Origin: Marinobacter subterrani
GTDB taxonomy: Bacteria; Pseudomonadota; Gammaproteobacteria; Pseudomonadales; Oleiphilaceae
DNA: 64,000 nt
Assembly: GCF_001045555.1 (NCBI RefSeq)
Contig: NZ_LFBU01000001.1
Span: 2,914,001 to 2,978,000 of the forward strand
Direction of reading: 5' to 3'
The notes under the pieces are model-generated. The model was not told the origin of the DNA, did no database searches, and saw only the letters and a program-made list of their open reading frames with translations. A program made the translations under genes and the position numbers. Each line of letters begins with the position of its first letter. Positions within the stretch are counted from its first letter, which is position 1. This document shows positions 19,728 through 28,545 of this stretch, piece after piece.

Positions 19728-19875
19728 AAAGATACGCATTAACCGAGACCCGCTGGTTTGTCGTATCACACTTGTGAACCGAACATCGCGATTTTCCCGA
19801 TCCGCATGGATTGCGGCCTCTTAGTACCCGAAAGACCTTCCAAACCTCACAAACCCTGAATAAGGAGAAGTGACT

Positions 19876-20844
19876 ATGCGAAAGCTTACGTCTGCTGCAA
19901 TGCTTTGCGCGCTATCAATACCCGCCACGGCCCTGGCCGATTGCGGAGAAGTGTCCATCACCGAGATGAACTGGGCGTCCAACACTGTGGTAACCAATGT
20001 GGCCACGTTCCTGATGGAACAAGGTTACGGCTGTGACGTCACCATTGTTCCCTCCGACACCGTGCCGGCGGTGACCTCGGTAGCTGAAAACGGCGAACCG
20101 GATATTGTCACCGAACTCTGGCTGAACTCCGCGGGCGAGGCCTACCTGAATCTTGAAGAACAAGGCAAGGTAGAGCGGCTGGGCAAGGTGCTCGACCCCG
20201 GCGGCGTTGAAGGCTGGTGGATTCCCACTTACCTGGCGGAAAAGCACCCCGAACTGAAAACCATTGAGGGCGTGATGGCCAATCCGGAACTCGTCGGTGG
20301 CATGTTCAACAACTGCCCGAGCGGATGGGGCTGCCGGGTTGTCAATGACAACCTGATTCGCGCCCTCGACCTGGAAGAGTCCGGCATCGAAGTCTTCAAC
20401 CATGGTTCCGGTGAGACCCTGGCATCGTCCATGGCGTCCGCGGTCCAGAACAAAGAACCCTGGTTCGGTTACTACTGGGGGCCCACAGTTCCCCTCGGCA
20501 AATATGACATGACCCGGGTCGATCTCGGCGAGGTCAAGCCGGAAGTGCACCAGAGAAACCAGACTCAGAATGTCGACAACCCGGGTGTCTCCGACTTCCC
20601 GCCGGCAACGATTCTGACGTCGGTGACCACCGACTTCAAAGAGCGCGAGCCGGAAGTCGCCAAGATGCTGAGCAAGCTGACGTTCAAAACCGACACCATG
20701 AGCTCGATTCTGGCCTGGAAGGACGAGAACAACGCTTCCGGCAAGGAAGCCGCTGTCTATTTCCTGAACAACTATAGCGACGAGTGGTCCACCTGGCTGA
20801 ACGATTCCGCCAGAGAAAAACTGACCGCCATTCTCGGAAACTGA
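19876..20844 (+). CDS. Glycine betaine/proline-type ABC transporter substrate-binding protein
   Basis: Periplasmic OpuAC-family binding protein delivering a quaternary amine or betaine osmolyte to the permease encoded next. The signal peptide is MRKLTSAAMLCALSIPATALA (about 1-21). The mature protein keeps aromatic residues that could form a betaine-binding cage (WASN, LWLNS, GGVEGWW, FGYYWGP). Cys pairs (NNCPSGWGC) could form a disulphide. ATG 19876, 8 nt after AAGGAG, is chosen over GTG 19870. First gene of a three-gene operon. Confidence 0.93.
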   Translation: MRKLTSAAMLCALSIPATALADCGEVSITEMNWASNTVVTNVATFLMEQGYGCDVTIVPSDTVPAVTSVAENGEPDIVTELWLNSAGEAYLNLEEQGKVERLGKVLDPGGVEGWWIPTYLAEKHPELKTIEGVMANPELVGGMFNNCPSGWGCRVVNDNLIRALDLEESGIEVFNHGSGETLASSMASAVQNKEPWFGYYWGPTVPLGKYDMTRVDLGEVKPEVHQRNQTQNVDNPGVSDFPPATILTSVTTDFKEREPEVAKMLSKLTFKTDTMSSILAWKDENNASGKEAAVYFLNNYSDEWSTWLNDSAREKLTAILGN

Positions 20845-20941
20845 TTCGCCTGCCCCCGCCCGGGACGCTCTTCCTTTCATGTCCCGGGCAGTTTCCTGAA
20901 CCACGAACCAATTCCAGATGCGCAGGAGAGACTGACCGCCC

Positions 20942-21976
20942 ATGGCAACCTACGATTCCCTGTTTTCAACACTGGGCCTCAAGGAATGGTGCTCACAAGG
21001 CGCAAGCGACGGCCCGATGTCGATGGCCGATTTGCTGAACAAGACCAAGGGAGAAAGCGCCGAACCTGCCTCAATCTGGGAACTGCCGTTCCCGTCCATG
21101 GACGCCCTGAACGAATCCTGCGCCGCTTTTCCCCAGTCCCGGGAGCTCACCAAGGGCCTGGAGCAAGGCTTCCTGGCCATCAAGGACAGTCTAAGCCTGG
21201 TGCTCGATCCATTGACCCAGCCGCTCAGCTGGTTCCTCGACGGTGCGCTTTACGCCATGCTCAACACGCCCTGGTGGATTGTGATTCCATTGTTGCTGGC
21301 GGTGGTTTACCTGGTCACCAAATCCTGGAAGCTGGTGCTTTTTGTCGGCGGCAGCATCGTTCTGCTGGCATTCATTGATTACTATGCCTACGCCATGCAG
21401 ACACTGGCGATCATTCTTGTCTGCGCCTTCCTCTGCGTTCTGCTCGGGGTCCCCATCGGCATTGGCATGGCCCGCAGCGACAAGCTTCAGCGGATGACCA
21501 TACCCATCCTGGACATGTTGCAGACGCTACCTCCGTTCGTGTACCTGATCCCGCTGATCTTCCTGTTCAGCGTTACCGAATCGAAACTCTACGGCATCGC
21601 GATCATCCTGTACGCCATTGTTCCGGTGATCCGCTTGACCAATCTGGGCATCCGGCTGGTCGACAAGGACGTCATTGAAGCCGCCGATGCCTTCGGCATG
21701 ACACCCCGGCAAAAGCTCTACAAGGTCCAGATCCCACTGGCACTGCCGAACATTATGGCCGGGGTGAACCAGACCATCATGATGAGTCTTGCCATGGTTG
21801 TCATTGCATCCCTGGTATCCGCCCCCGGGCTTGGCGTACTGGTGCTCAGGGGCATACGCAACCTGGAACTCGGCGTTGGTCTGGTTTCCGGCCTGGGCAT
21901 CGTGATCCTGGCGGTTATCCTTGACCGGGTAACCAAGGCGTCACTGGCACGCATCAATGTCTCGCAGAAGCAGTGA
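20942..21976 (+). CDS. Glycine betaine/proline-type ABC transporter permease (ProW-like)
   Basis: Inner-membrane permease of 344 residues. A soluble N-terminal extension of about 90 residues is followed by hydrophobic helices (WWIVIPLLLAVVYLVT, LVLFVGGSIVLLAFIDYY, and others). The BPD_transp EAA loop is EAADAFGMTPRQKLYKVQIPLALPNI near residue 240-265. ProW proteins carry a comparable N-terminal extension. Operon with binding protein and ATPase; the ATPase ATG follows 10 nt after the stop. Confidence 0.93.
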   Translation: MATYDSLFSTLGLKEWCSQGASDGPMSMADLLNKTKGESAEPASIWELPFPSMDALNESCAAFPQSRELTKGLEQGFLAIKDSLSLVLDPLTQPLSWFLDGALYAMLNTPWWIVIPLLLAVVYLVTKSWKLVLFVGGSIVLLAFIDYYAYAMQTLAIILVCAFLCVLLGVPIGIGMARSDKLQRMTIPILDMLQTLPPFVYLIPLIFLFSVTESKLYGIAIILYAIVPVIRLTNLGIRLVDKDVIEAADAFGMTPRQKLYKVQIPLALPNIMAGVNQTIMMSLAMVVIASLVSAPGLGVLVLRGIRNLELGVGLVSGLGIVILAVILDRVTKASLARINVSQKQ

Positions 21977-21986
21977 GGAACGCCCC

Positions 21987-23045
21987 ATGGCAGAAAACAT
22001 AAAGATTTCGATAAAGAACCTGTACAAGATTTTCGGCCCGACCCCCGATGTGGCGCTCGAACATGTCCGCAAGGGCATGAACAAGGCCGACCTGCTGGAG
22101 CAGCAGAGGCATGTTCTTGGCCTGCGGGATATCAATGTCGACATGCGGGAGGGCGAAATCACGGTGATCATGGGGCTCTCCGGCTCCGGGAAATCGACCC
22201 TGATCCGTCATCTGAACCGGCTGATTGAGCCCACGGCGGGGGAAATCCGGATCGATGGCGAGGACGTGCTCAGTTTCAACGAGGACCAGCTGCGCAAGCT
22301 GCGCCGGGAAAACATGTCGATGGTGTTCCAGAAATTCGCACTCCTGCCCCACAAGACGGTGCTTGAAAACGCCGGCATGGCGAAGAATATCCGGGGTTAC
22401 ACCATTTCCGATTTCGAAGCCGATGCCCGGAAATGGCTGGCGCGGGTCGGCCTGGAGGGCAACGAGCATCAGTACCCGCACCAGTTGTCCGGTGGAATGC
22501 AGCAGCGCGTTGGGATAGCCCGTGCGCTGGTGTCCGATGCCCCCATCATGCTGATGGATGAAGCATTTTCAGCCCTGGACCCGCTGATTCGCTCCGACAT
22601 GCAGGACCTGCTGCTGGAACTGCAGGACGAGCTGAAGAAAACCGTCGTATTTATCACCCATGACCTGGATGAAGCCCTCAAGCTGGCCGATCATCTGGTC
22701 ATCCTCAAGGACGGCGAAATCGTGCAGCAAGGGGACCCCCAGGAAATCCTGCTCAATCCGGGCGACCCCTACATTGTCGATTTCATCAGTGATATCAACC
22801 GGGCACGGGTGCTCAGGGTGCGCTCGGTGATGAGCGCCCCGGATTCTGGCGAGTCCACTTACGCCGGTGACATCTCTGAGAAGGAAAACCTTGAATCGGT
22901 GCTCCTCAAGTCCGGTGGCGACATGTCCCTGAATTTCCGGGTAATGAGGCGAGAGGAGCATGTGGGCACCCTCCATATGAAGGATCTCGCCCTTGCACTG
23001 GTACCCACACAGGCTTCACAGGATCGCAGTAAAAGCGCGGCATAG
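21987..23045 (+). CDS. Glycine betaine/proline-type ABC transporter ATPase (ProV-like)
   Basis: Powers betaine/proline uptake. Walker A is GLSGSGKST, the Q-loop lies in MVFQKFALLPH, the signature is LSGGMQQR, Walker B is IMLMDEAFSALD, and the H-loop His is in FITHD. The N-terminal block with KGMNKADLLEQQRHVLGLRDIN is typical of ProV/OpuAA. The C-terminus carries only a short CBS-like remnant (about residue 280 onward). ATG 21987, after GAGGA, is the real start; the upstream in-frame codon at 21957 lies inside the permease gene. Confidence 0.93.
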   Translation: MAENIKISIKNLYKIFGPTPDVALEHVRKGMNKADLLEQQRHVLGLRDINVDMREGEITVIMGLSGSGKSTLIRHLNRLIEPTAGEIRIDGEDVLSFNEDQLRKLRRENMSMVFQKFALLPHKTVLENAGMAKNIRGYTISDFEADARKWLARVGLEGNEHQYPHQLSGGMQQRVGIARALVSDAPIMLMDEAFSALDPLIRSDMQDLLLELQDELKKTVVFITHDLDEALKLADHLVILKDGEIVQQGDPQEILLNPGDPYIVDFISDINRARVLRVRSVMSAPDSGESTYAGDISEKENLESVLLKSGGDMSLNFRVMRREEHVGTLHMKDLALALVPTQASQDRSKSAA

Positions 23046-23132
23046 CGGCCTTAAGGGGGGGGATTACAAAACACCAGACAGGGTTTATCATTCAGCTAAA
23101 GCCGACTCCTTCGGCAACCCGGTTTCCCGACC

Positions 23133-23966
23133 ATGCCAAGAATACTGGTTTTGTGCTTTGCCTGGCTGCTGGTTGCCTGCTCGCAACCGGAAGACCCACC
23201 GTTGCAGGGTCCCGGAACGGCCGCCATGACAACCGAATCGGATCTTGTGGCGCCACAAGCTGCCCGGAAGGTCATTATTGCCGCAGATCCCTGGTGTCCC
23301 CATAACTGCGTGGCAGGTTCCGACCGTGAGGGTTACATCGTCGATATTGCCCGGGAAGCCTTTGCCATGGCTGGCATTGAGGTCGAGTATATCAATATGA
23401 GCTGGGCCCGGGCGCTCCAGCAGGCGCGGGATGGCTATATCGATGGTGTTGTCGGAGCCCTGCCCGGCGATGCGCCGGACTTCATATTCCCGGAAGAAGC
23501 CGCCGGCCATACAGAAATTGCCCTCTACACTCACCCTGACAGCACCTGGCATTACAGCGGCATCGACTCGCTGGAGGGGCTCAATCTCCTGGCCATCAAT
23601 GGTTATGCCTACTCACCGGAGCTTGATGCCTATATCGACAGGCATCGCGATGACCCCAAAAAGGTATGGATACTGTCCGGGCCCGCACCCCTGGGCCGGG
23701 CCATCGGGCTTCTGGGCAGGCACCGGTCAGATGTCTTCCCGGAAGACCGTTTCGTCATGGAATGGCAGTTGGCGCAGCACAGCAATGCCGTGGCACTCAG
23801 GAGAGCAGTCATAATACACAAATCACCGGTTTATATTGCATTTTCGCCCGCCCGAAGCCAGTCCATGGAGCTTGCAGAGCGCCTGTCACAAGGAACGAAA
23901 GTCCTGAGGGACTCCGGGCGGATCAAGCAGATTCTGGCCAGTTACGGGCTTTCATGGCCGGACTGA
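23133..23966 (+). CDS. Orphan periplasmic solute-binding lipoprotein (SBP_bac_3-like)
   Basis: Lipoprotein of 277 residues with lipobox LVAC (Cys near residue 16). A family-3 solute-binding fold follows (VIIAADPWCPHNC, GYIVDIAREAFAMAGIEVEYINMSWARALQQARDGYIDGVVG). No permease or ATPase adjoins it, so it may feed a transporter elsewhere or act as a sensor partner. PWCPHNC gives a paired-cysteine loop. It lies 87 nt after the betaine-type operon and its 3' end overlaps the META-domain gene on the other strand by 25 bp. Confidence 0.85.
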   Translation: MPRILVLCFAWLLVACSQPEDPPLQGPGTAAMTTESDLVAPQAARKVIIAADPWCPHNCVAGSDREGYIVDIAREAFAMAGIEVEYINMSWARALQQARDGYIDGVVGALPGDAPDFIFPEEAAGHTEIALYTHPDSTWHYSGIDSLEGLNLLAINGYAYSPELDAYIDRHRDDPKKVWILSGPAPLGRAIGLLGRHRSDVFPEDRFVMEWQLAQHSNAVALRRAVIIHKSPVYIAFSPARSQSMELAERLSQGTKVLRDSGRIKQILASYGLSWPD

Positions 23967-24916
23967 AACGCCCGGATCAGGTCACCGCCCGGCGTTGAAA
24001 GGCGCAGCTCCCCCTGTCGCCCGATGGCCACTGAAGAAACCTTTCCAAGCAGCTCCAGGAAACGCACCTCCTGATCCATCAGCGCCGGCGCACAGGCCAT
24101 GCGGGTTGTCGCCAACTGCCCAAAGGCGATCCCTTCACTGCCTAACCGATAGTGACCGGTGTAACGATTGCAGGAGGCACGTCCGGCGACCCGGTTGTCC
24201 TCAAGAAATTCGATGGTAATCCGGGAGCGATCAATGATTCCGCTGCCGGCCAGGTCCTCAACAACCCATTCCGCGCCCCGGAAGAGGCGCAGCCGGTCGC
24301 CACCACAACCGGCAAAAGACTCACCACCCACCGTCAGCCGAACCTGCGCCGGGTACTGGGCACCCGACATGCTGTTCTCGCACAACTGCCGGGCAACGGC
24401 AAGGGTTACGGGCAGATCCTCGAGCGTCGCGACGAATTCCCGGCCGTGCCGGTTGGCGGTGGACAGTTCAACCGGAATACGTCGGGTCTGATCCTGTTCG
24501 TAGGGCCTGGTGAGGAAAAGCTCCTCACCGTCAATCGTCACATGCCAGAAGGGCTCGTTGCCACTGGCCTCAAAGGGCATCTCCACTCCCCCCGGTGGCA
24601 AACACTCGGGATAGGTCTGCCCCTGGATGGTCAGGGTAGCCCGCTCACCCTTGCTCCAGAATCGGGTTTTCTCATCGCCGGGCGCAACATACAGGGCGCC
24701 CGAGGCACTCTCCGCCGGCTTCAGCAAAATGCCCCGATCAAGATAATCGACGCTGATCAATTCACTGTCGTCGGCGCCGGATACGGCAATCTCGAGCTGC
24801 CCGCACGAATAGGCCCCGAAAACCGGCTGGGGAGTTTGCGGCAAGGAGGAGCAGGCAGAGGCAAGGAGCCCGGCGAAGGTGACGACGGACAGCGTAAAAA
24901 CTCGTCGTGAGTACAT
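23942..24916 (-). CDS. META-domain outer-membrane lipoprotein
   Basis: Predicted lipoprotein of 324 residues with lipobox ASAC (Cys near 22). The N-terminal third (YSCGQLEIAVSG...LISVDYLDRGILLKPA) resembles MliC-type lysozyme-inhibitor modules. The middle (ASGNEPFWHVTIDGEELFLTRP) resembles the COG3650 domain. The C-terminal third is a META/HslJ domain (ITIEFLEDNRVAGRASCNRYTGHY, TTRMAC). Such multi-module lipoproteins are linked to envelope stress; the precise role is unknown. The 3' end overlaps the convergent gene by 25 bp. Confidence 0.85.
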   Translation of the reverse strand: MYSRRVFTLSVVTFAGLLASACSSLPQTPQPVFGAYSCGQLEIAVSGADDSELISVDYLDRGILLKPAESASGALYVAPGDEKTRFWSKGERATLTIQGQTYPECLPPGGVEMPFEASGNEPFWHVTIDGEELFLTRPYEQDQTRRIPVELSTANRHGREFVATLEDLPVTLAVARQLCENSMSGAQYPAQVRLTVGGESFAGCGGDRLRLFRGAEWVVEDLAGSGIIDRSRITIEFLEDNRVAGRASCNRYTGHYRLGSEGIAFGQLATTRMACAPALMDQEVRFLELLGKVSSVAIGRQGELRLSTPGGDLIRAFQSGHESP

Positions 24917-25060
24917 GGTCAGTTCCCTTGAAGATGTGTATCAATGAGCACAGTTTAAAACCCAACAGCCGCTATGGCCAACTTCCGTGAATCCCTCGGC
25001 AAGGCTTCTTAAACCGTGCCGCCGCCAGTATGCTGGAGAATCTGATTCAGGAGACAGGCC

Positions 25061-25807
25061 ATGGCGCTGAAACTATACCAATTTGCCATTTCCCATTACT
25101 GCGAGAAAATCCGCTGGGCCCTGGAATTTAAAGGGCTCAATTATGAATCCGTAAACCTGCTGCCTGGCCAGCATGTAAAAACCATACGAAAACTGACGGG
25201 CCAGGCCTCGTCCGTTCCGGTGCTCGACCACGATGGCCGGATCGTCCAGGGTTCGGCCGGGATTCTGGATTATCTTGACGAGATTTTTCCCGAGCGCCCC
25301 CTGACGCCGACCGATCCGGACCTGCGAGCGCAGGCGCTGGCCTGGGAACGGCGGCTGGACGACGAAGCCGGCCCCGCCATTCGCTGCTATTCCTACCACC
25401 ACTTTCTGCAGCGGCCCAAAATCGTGGTGCCCATGCTGGCCGCCGGCACGCCCTTCTACAACCGGATACTGCTCAGCCTGGCCTTCAGCCGCGTTAACGA
25501 AGTCATGCGCAAATGGATGCAGATCAATGACAAAACCGCGGACAGATCCCGGCAGGTAATGGAGACGCTGCTGACTGAACTGGCGGGCATATACCGGGAA
25601 CAACCGTTCCTGGTTGGCGACCGGTTTTCCCGCGCCGACCTGACGGCCGCGGCACTGTTTGCTCCCTTGTTCCTGCCTCCGGAGTACCCGGTGCCCTGGC
25701 CCAAGCCGGCGCGTATTCCAAAAGAGATCGGTGCCTGGCTGGAACAATGGCAACCTCAACTACAGACCCTGGAAACCATTTACGCAAACAATCGCCGGGC
25801 AAACTGA
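25061..25807 (+). CDS. Glutathione S-transferase family protein
   Basis: Cytosolic GST-like protein, 248 residues. The thioredoxin-fold domain starts KLYQFAISHYCEKIRWALEFKGL, with Cys14 in a YCEK motif that could be the catalytic residue. The cis-Pro block is ASSVPVLDHDG and the glutathione-contact segment is VQGSAGILDYLDE. The C-terminal helical domain carries FSRADLTAAALFAP. Unrelated at sequence level to the GST at 17046. Substrate is unknown. Confidence 0.9.
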   Translation: MALKLYQFAISHYCEKIRWALEFKGLNYESVNLLPGQHVKTIRKLTGQASSVPVLDHDGRIVQGSAGILDYLDEIFPERPLTPTDPDLRAQALAWERRLDDEAGPAIRCYSYHHFLQRPKIVVPMLAAGTPFYNRILLSLAFSRVNEVMRKWMQINDKTADRSRQVMETLLTELAGIYREQPFLVGDRFSRADLTAAALFAPLFLPPEYPVPWPKPARIPKEIGAWLEQWQPQLQTLETIYANNRRAN

Positions 25808-25918
25808 TACCGGGGGCTTGTCGGAAATCGCCAGCCAGACTGGCGCAAACCGACACTCACTTCCACCGGCTCCATGCCACACTGTTGCCTGCAGCACAGA
25901 AGAACCGGCAGGAACCCT

Positions 25919-26149
25919 ATGGCTTTGACCGACATGATGCGGGCCGTAATTGAAAACAGCGGCCTGATTGTGCTCTGGACTCACGAATCCGTGGACCTGT
26001 TCCGCGACATGGCACAGCCAGGCGGATTATTGTCTCGCCTCAGACATTTATGGAAACGGCCGGAGTGGCAACGCCCGGCAACGGACAAGAATAACAAGGA
26101 CCCGGGCAGGCACCATGAACGAACATCCCCTGACGCTGAACGCACCTGA
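25919..26149 (+). CDS. Possible 76-residue small protein upstream of the lipase gene
   Basis: Open frame starting at ATG 25919, with AGGAACC just before it. The first 40 codons have high GC at the third position, like neighbouring genes, and encode a plausible amphipathic segment (MALTDMMRAVIENSGLIVLW). The last 35 nt overlap the start of the hydrolase in another frame, which could couple their translation. No family recognised; it may not be expressed. Confidence 0.35.
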   Translation: MALTDMMRAVIENSGLIVLWTHESVDLFRDMAQPGGLLSRLRHLWKRPEWQRPATDKNNKDPGRHHERTSPDAERT

Positions 26150-27077
26150 TGGCCACACCATAACCGGCACTGTGTTTATTCCGGCGGAGCCTGCCGGCAT
26201 TCTGGTTATCAGCCATGGCATGGCCGAACACGGCGACCGTTACCGGGCACTGGCCGAATGGCTCAGCCAGCGCGACATGGTGGTTGTTACCTTCCACCAT
26301 CGGGGCCACGGCCCCGGCTGGCCTTCCGAAAGCCTCGGGCACTATGCCGACCAGAACGGCTGGGCCCGCGTGGTCGCCGATCTGCACCGGGTAGTCCAAC
26401 ACAGCCGTTCGCAGTTTCCGGGCCTGCCACTGCACCTGCTGGGCCACAGCATGGGCTCGTTCATCGCCCAGAGCTATGCCCAGAAACATGGCGACAGCCT
26501 GGCCACCCTGATCCTGAGCGCCACCAACCGCATTGATCGTGGCCAGCTGTTCGCCTCCAGGGCCCTGGTCGGCCTGATCCGCCTGGTTCGCGGCAAGCGA
26601 CACCGGAGCCGGCTGGTGACCCGTATGACCTTTGAGCAGTTCAACCGCCAGTTCCGCCCGAACCGGACAGGCTCCGACTGGTTGAGCCGGGATCAGGAAC
26701 AGGTCGACCGGTATATCTCCGATCCCCTCTGCGGGTTCGCCTGCACCGTGGGTTTGTGGTGGGACTTCATCGGCGGGATGCTGGGCATTTCGCCCTCTGC
26801 CTGGCGCAAGGACCTGCCGGTGCACCTGTTCTCCGGCACCGCGGACCCGGTGGGTGAAATGGGCCGGGGCGTAAGACAACACTTCCAGACCATTCGCGAA
26901 GCCGGCGTTCAAAGCGTTACCCTGCGATTGTTCGAAGGCGGCCGACATGAGATGCTCAACGAGACCAACCGGTATGAGGTGTGGGAATACCTCCATTCTC
27001 TGTGCTTCGCACCGGATTCATCCGTAACGGCAGCACACCCGGAAATGTCACCCCGGACCCAAGCCATTATTGATTGA
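26115..27077 (+). CDS. Alpha/beta hydrolase, monoacylglycerol-lipase/lysophospholipase-like
   Basis: Serine hydrolase of 320 residues in the Hydrolase_4 family. Visible are LVISHGMAEHGDRYRALAEWL (oxyanion HG), the FHHRGHGPG loop, the nucleophile LLGHSMGSFIA (Ser near 111), the acid in FSGTADPVG and the His in GGRHEMLNE. Probably releases fatty acids from monoglycerides or lysophospholipids. ATG 26115 starts a family-like N-terminus (LTLNAPDGHTITGTVF); upstream in-frame codons are not convincing. modA starts 17 nt downstream. Confidence 0.88.
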   Translation: MNEHPLTLNAPDGHTITGTVFIPAEPAGILVISHGMAEHGDRYRALAEWLSQRDMVVVTFHHRGHGPGWPSESLGHYADQNGWARVVADLHRVVQHSRSQFPGLPLHLLGHSMGSFIAQSYAQKHGDSLATLILSATNRIDRGQLFASRALVGLIRLVRGKRHRSRLVTRMTFEQFNRQFRPNRTGSDWLSRDQEQVDRYISDPLCGFACTVGLWWDFIGGMLGISPSAWRKDLPVHLFSGTADPVGEMGRGVRQHFQTIREAGVQSVTLRLFEGGRHEMLNETNRYEVWEYLHSLCFAPDSSVTAAHPEMSPRTQAIID

Positions 27078-27094
27078 ACCTGTAAGGACGTTGT

Positions 27095-27865
27095 ATGGGT
27101 TACTGTAGAACCCGCTGTCTGTTCCGGACCATCATGCTGTTTCTGTCTGGCGTCGCCATGACCCAGGCTGTCGCGGGCGAAGTCAGCCTTGGCGTCGCTG
27201 CCAACTTCACCGAGACCGCCGATGACCTGGCTGAACGCTTTGAAGCCGACACCGGCCACCGGGCCATCGTCAGCACCGGCTCAACCGGCAAGCTGTACGC
27301 CCAGATCAGGAACGGCGCGCCCTACGATGTATTCATGGCTGCGGACGCCCGCAGGCCGGCGCTGATCGAGCAAGCGCAAGCCGGAGTCACCGGCACCCGC
27401 TTCACCTACGCGCGGGGCAAACTGGTGCTCTGGAGCCCGGCCCCGAACGCCTTCGAAAATGCCGAGGACTACCTGAGCCGACAGCCTTTCGCCAGGCTGG
27501 CCATGGCCAATCCGAAAACCGCCCCCTATGGTCTTGCAGCGCAACAGGTTCTGGAAAACCTGGGCCACTGGCAGGCCCTGCAGGGCAAGCTGGTCCGGGG
27601 TGACTCCATCGCCCAGGCCTTTCAGTTTGTTGTCAGTGGCAACGCCCAGGCCGGATTTGTCGCCCTGTCTCAGGTAAAATCCTGGGACGACGACGAAGGC
27701 ACATTGTGGAAGGTGCCCCAGGCCTATTACCAGCCCATCGACCAGCAGGCCATCCTGTTGAACCGCGGTGCCGGCAATGAAGCGGCCAGGACCTGGATGG
27801 ACTTCCTGAAATCCGACACCGCCATCGCCATTATCCGGGACTATGGGTACGACACTGCCGACTAA
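27095..27865 (+). CDS. modA: Molybdate ABC transporter substrate-binding protein
   Basis: Periplasmic molybdate/tungstate binder. A signal peptide (about 1-28, ending AVAG) is followed by EVSLGVAANFTETADDL, STGSTGKLYAQIRNGAPYDVFMAADARRP and YARGKLVLWSP. These are the ModA hallmarks with oxyanion-contacting Ser/Thr and backbone positions. AAGGA precedes ATG by 6 nt. The stop overlaps the modB start (TAATG). Confidence 0.95.
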   Translation: MGYCRTRCLFRTIMLFLSGVAMTQAVAGEVSLGVAANFTETADDLAERFEADTGHRAIVSTGSTGKLYAQIRNGAPYDVFMAADARRPALIEQAQAGVTGTRFTYARGKLVLWSPAPNAFENAEDYLSRQPFARLAMANPKTAPYGLAAQQVLENLGHWQALQGKLVRGDSIAQAFQFVVSGNAQAGFVALSQVKSWDDDEGTLWKVPQAYYQPIDQQAILLNRGAGNEAARTWMDFLKSDTAIAIIRDYGYDTAD

Positions 27866-28545
27866 TGTTTGAAACATACTGGGATCCGGTCTGGCTGACG
27901 CTCAGGCTGGCGACGATGACCACACTGCTGCTGTTGCTGATCGGCACTCCCATCGCCTGGTGGCTGGCCCGCACCCGGCACTGGCTGCGGCAGCCAGTCG
28001 CTGCGGTGGTTGCCCTGCCTCTGGTACTGCCGCCAACAGTCCTCGGCTTCTACCTGCTGCTGGTCATGGGGCCGGAGGGCTGGGTTGGCCAGGCCACCCA
28101 ATCACTGGGGATCGGCCTGCTGCCCTTCACCTTCGAAGGTCTGGTGGTGGCGTCCGTCGTCTACTCCCTGCCGTTTACCGTTCAGCCCCTGCAGAACGCC
28201 TTCGAAACCGTCGGTGACGGTTTCATGGAAGTCGCCTCCACCCTGCGTGCCGCGCCCTGGGACCGCTTCCTGTTCGTTGCCGTGCCGCTGGCCCGCAACG
28301 GCTTCCTGACCGCCGCGGTGCTGACCTTCGCCCATACCATCGGTGAGTTTGGCGTGATCCTGATGATCGGCGGCAACATTCCCGGGGAAACCCGGGTGTT
28401 ATCCGTGGCCATCTACGATCACGTGGAATCCCTGGAATACACCCAGGCACACTGGCTGTCCGCCGGCATGGTGGTGTTCTCCTTTGTGGTGCTGGTGAGC
28501 CTTTACGCGCTAAACGGCAAGGCCCGTTCGAGGGCTCTCGGATGA
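27865..28545 (+). CDS. modB: Molybdate ABC transporter permease
   Basis: Inner-membrane permease of 226 residues with about five hydrophobic helices (LATMTTLLLLLIGTPIAWWLA, VAAVVALPLVLPPTVLGFYLLLV, and others). The EAA-type loop is MEVASTLRAAPWDRFLFVAVPLARNG. FAHTIGEFGVILMIGGNIPGETR is the classic ModB C-terminal signature. It overlaps modA by 1 nt and modC by 4 nt (ATGA). Confidence 0.96.
   Translation: MFETYWDPVWLTLRLATMTTLLLLLIGTPIAWWLARTRHWLRQPVAAVVALPLVLPPTVLGFYLLLVMGPEGWVGQATQSLGIGLLPFTFEGLVVASVVYSLPFTVQPLQNAFETVGDGFMEVASTLRAAPWDRFLFVAVPLARNGFLTAAVLTFAHTIGEFGVILMIGGNIPGETRVLSVAIYDHVESLEYTQAHWLSAGMVVFSFVVLVSLYALNGKARSRALG

Noticed and set aside
19766..19777. TCACA-CT-TGTGA as a CRP/Vfr site upstream of the betaine-type operon
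   Set aside because: CRP sites have TGTGA first and TCACA second with a 6-nt spacer; here the order is reversed and the spacer is 2 nt.
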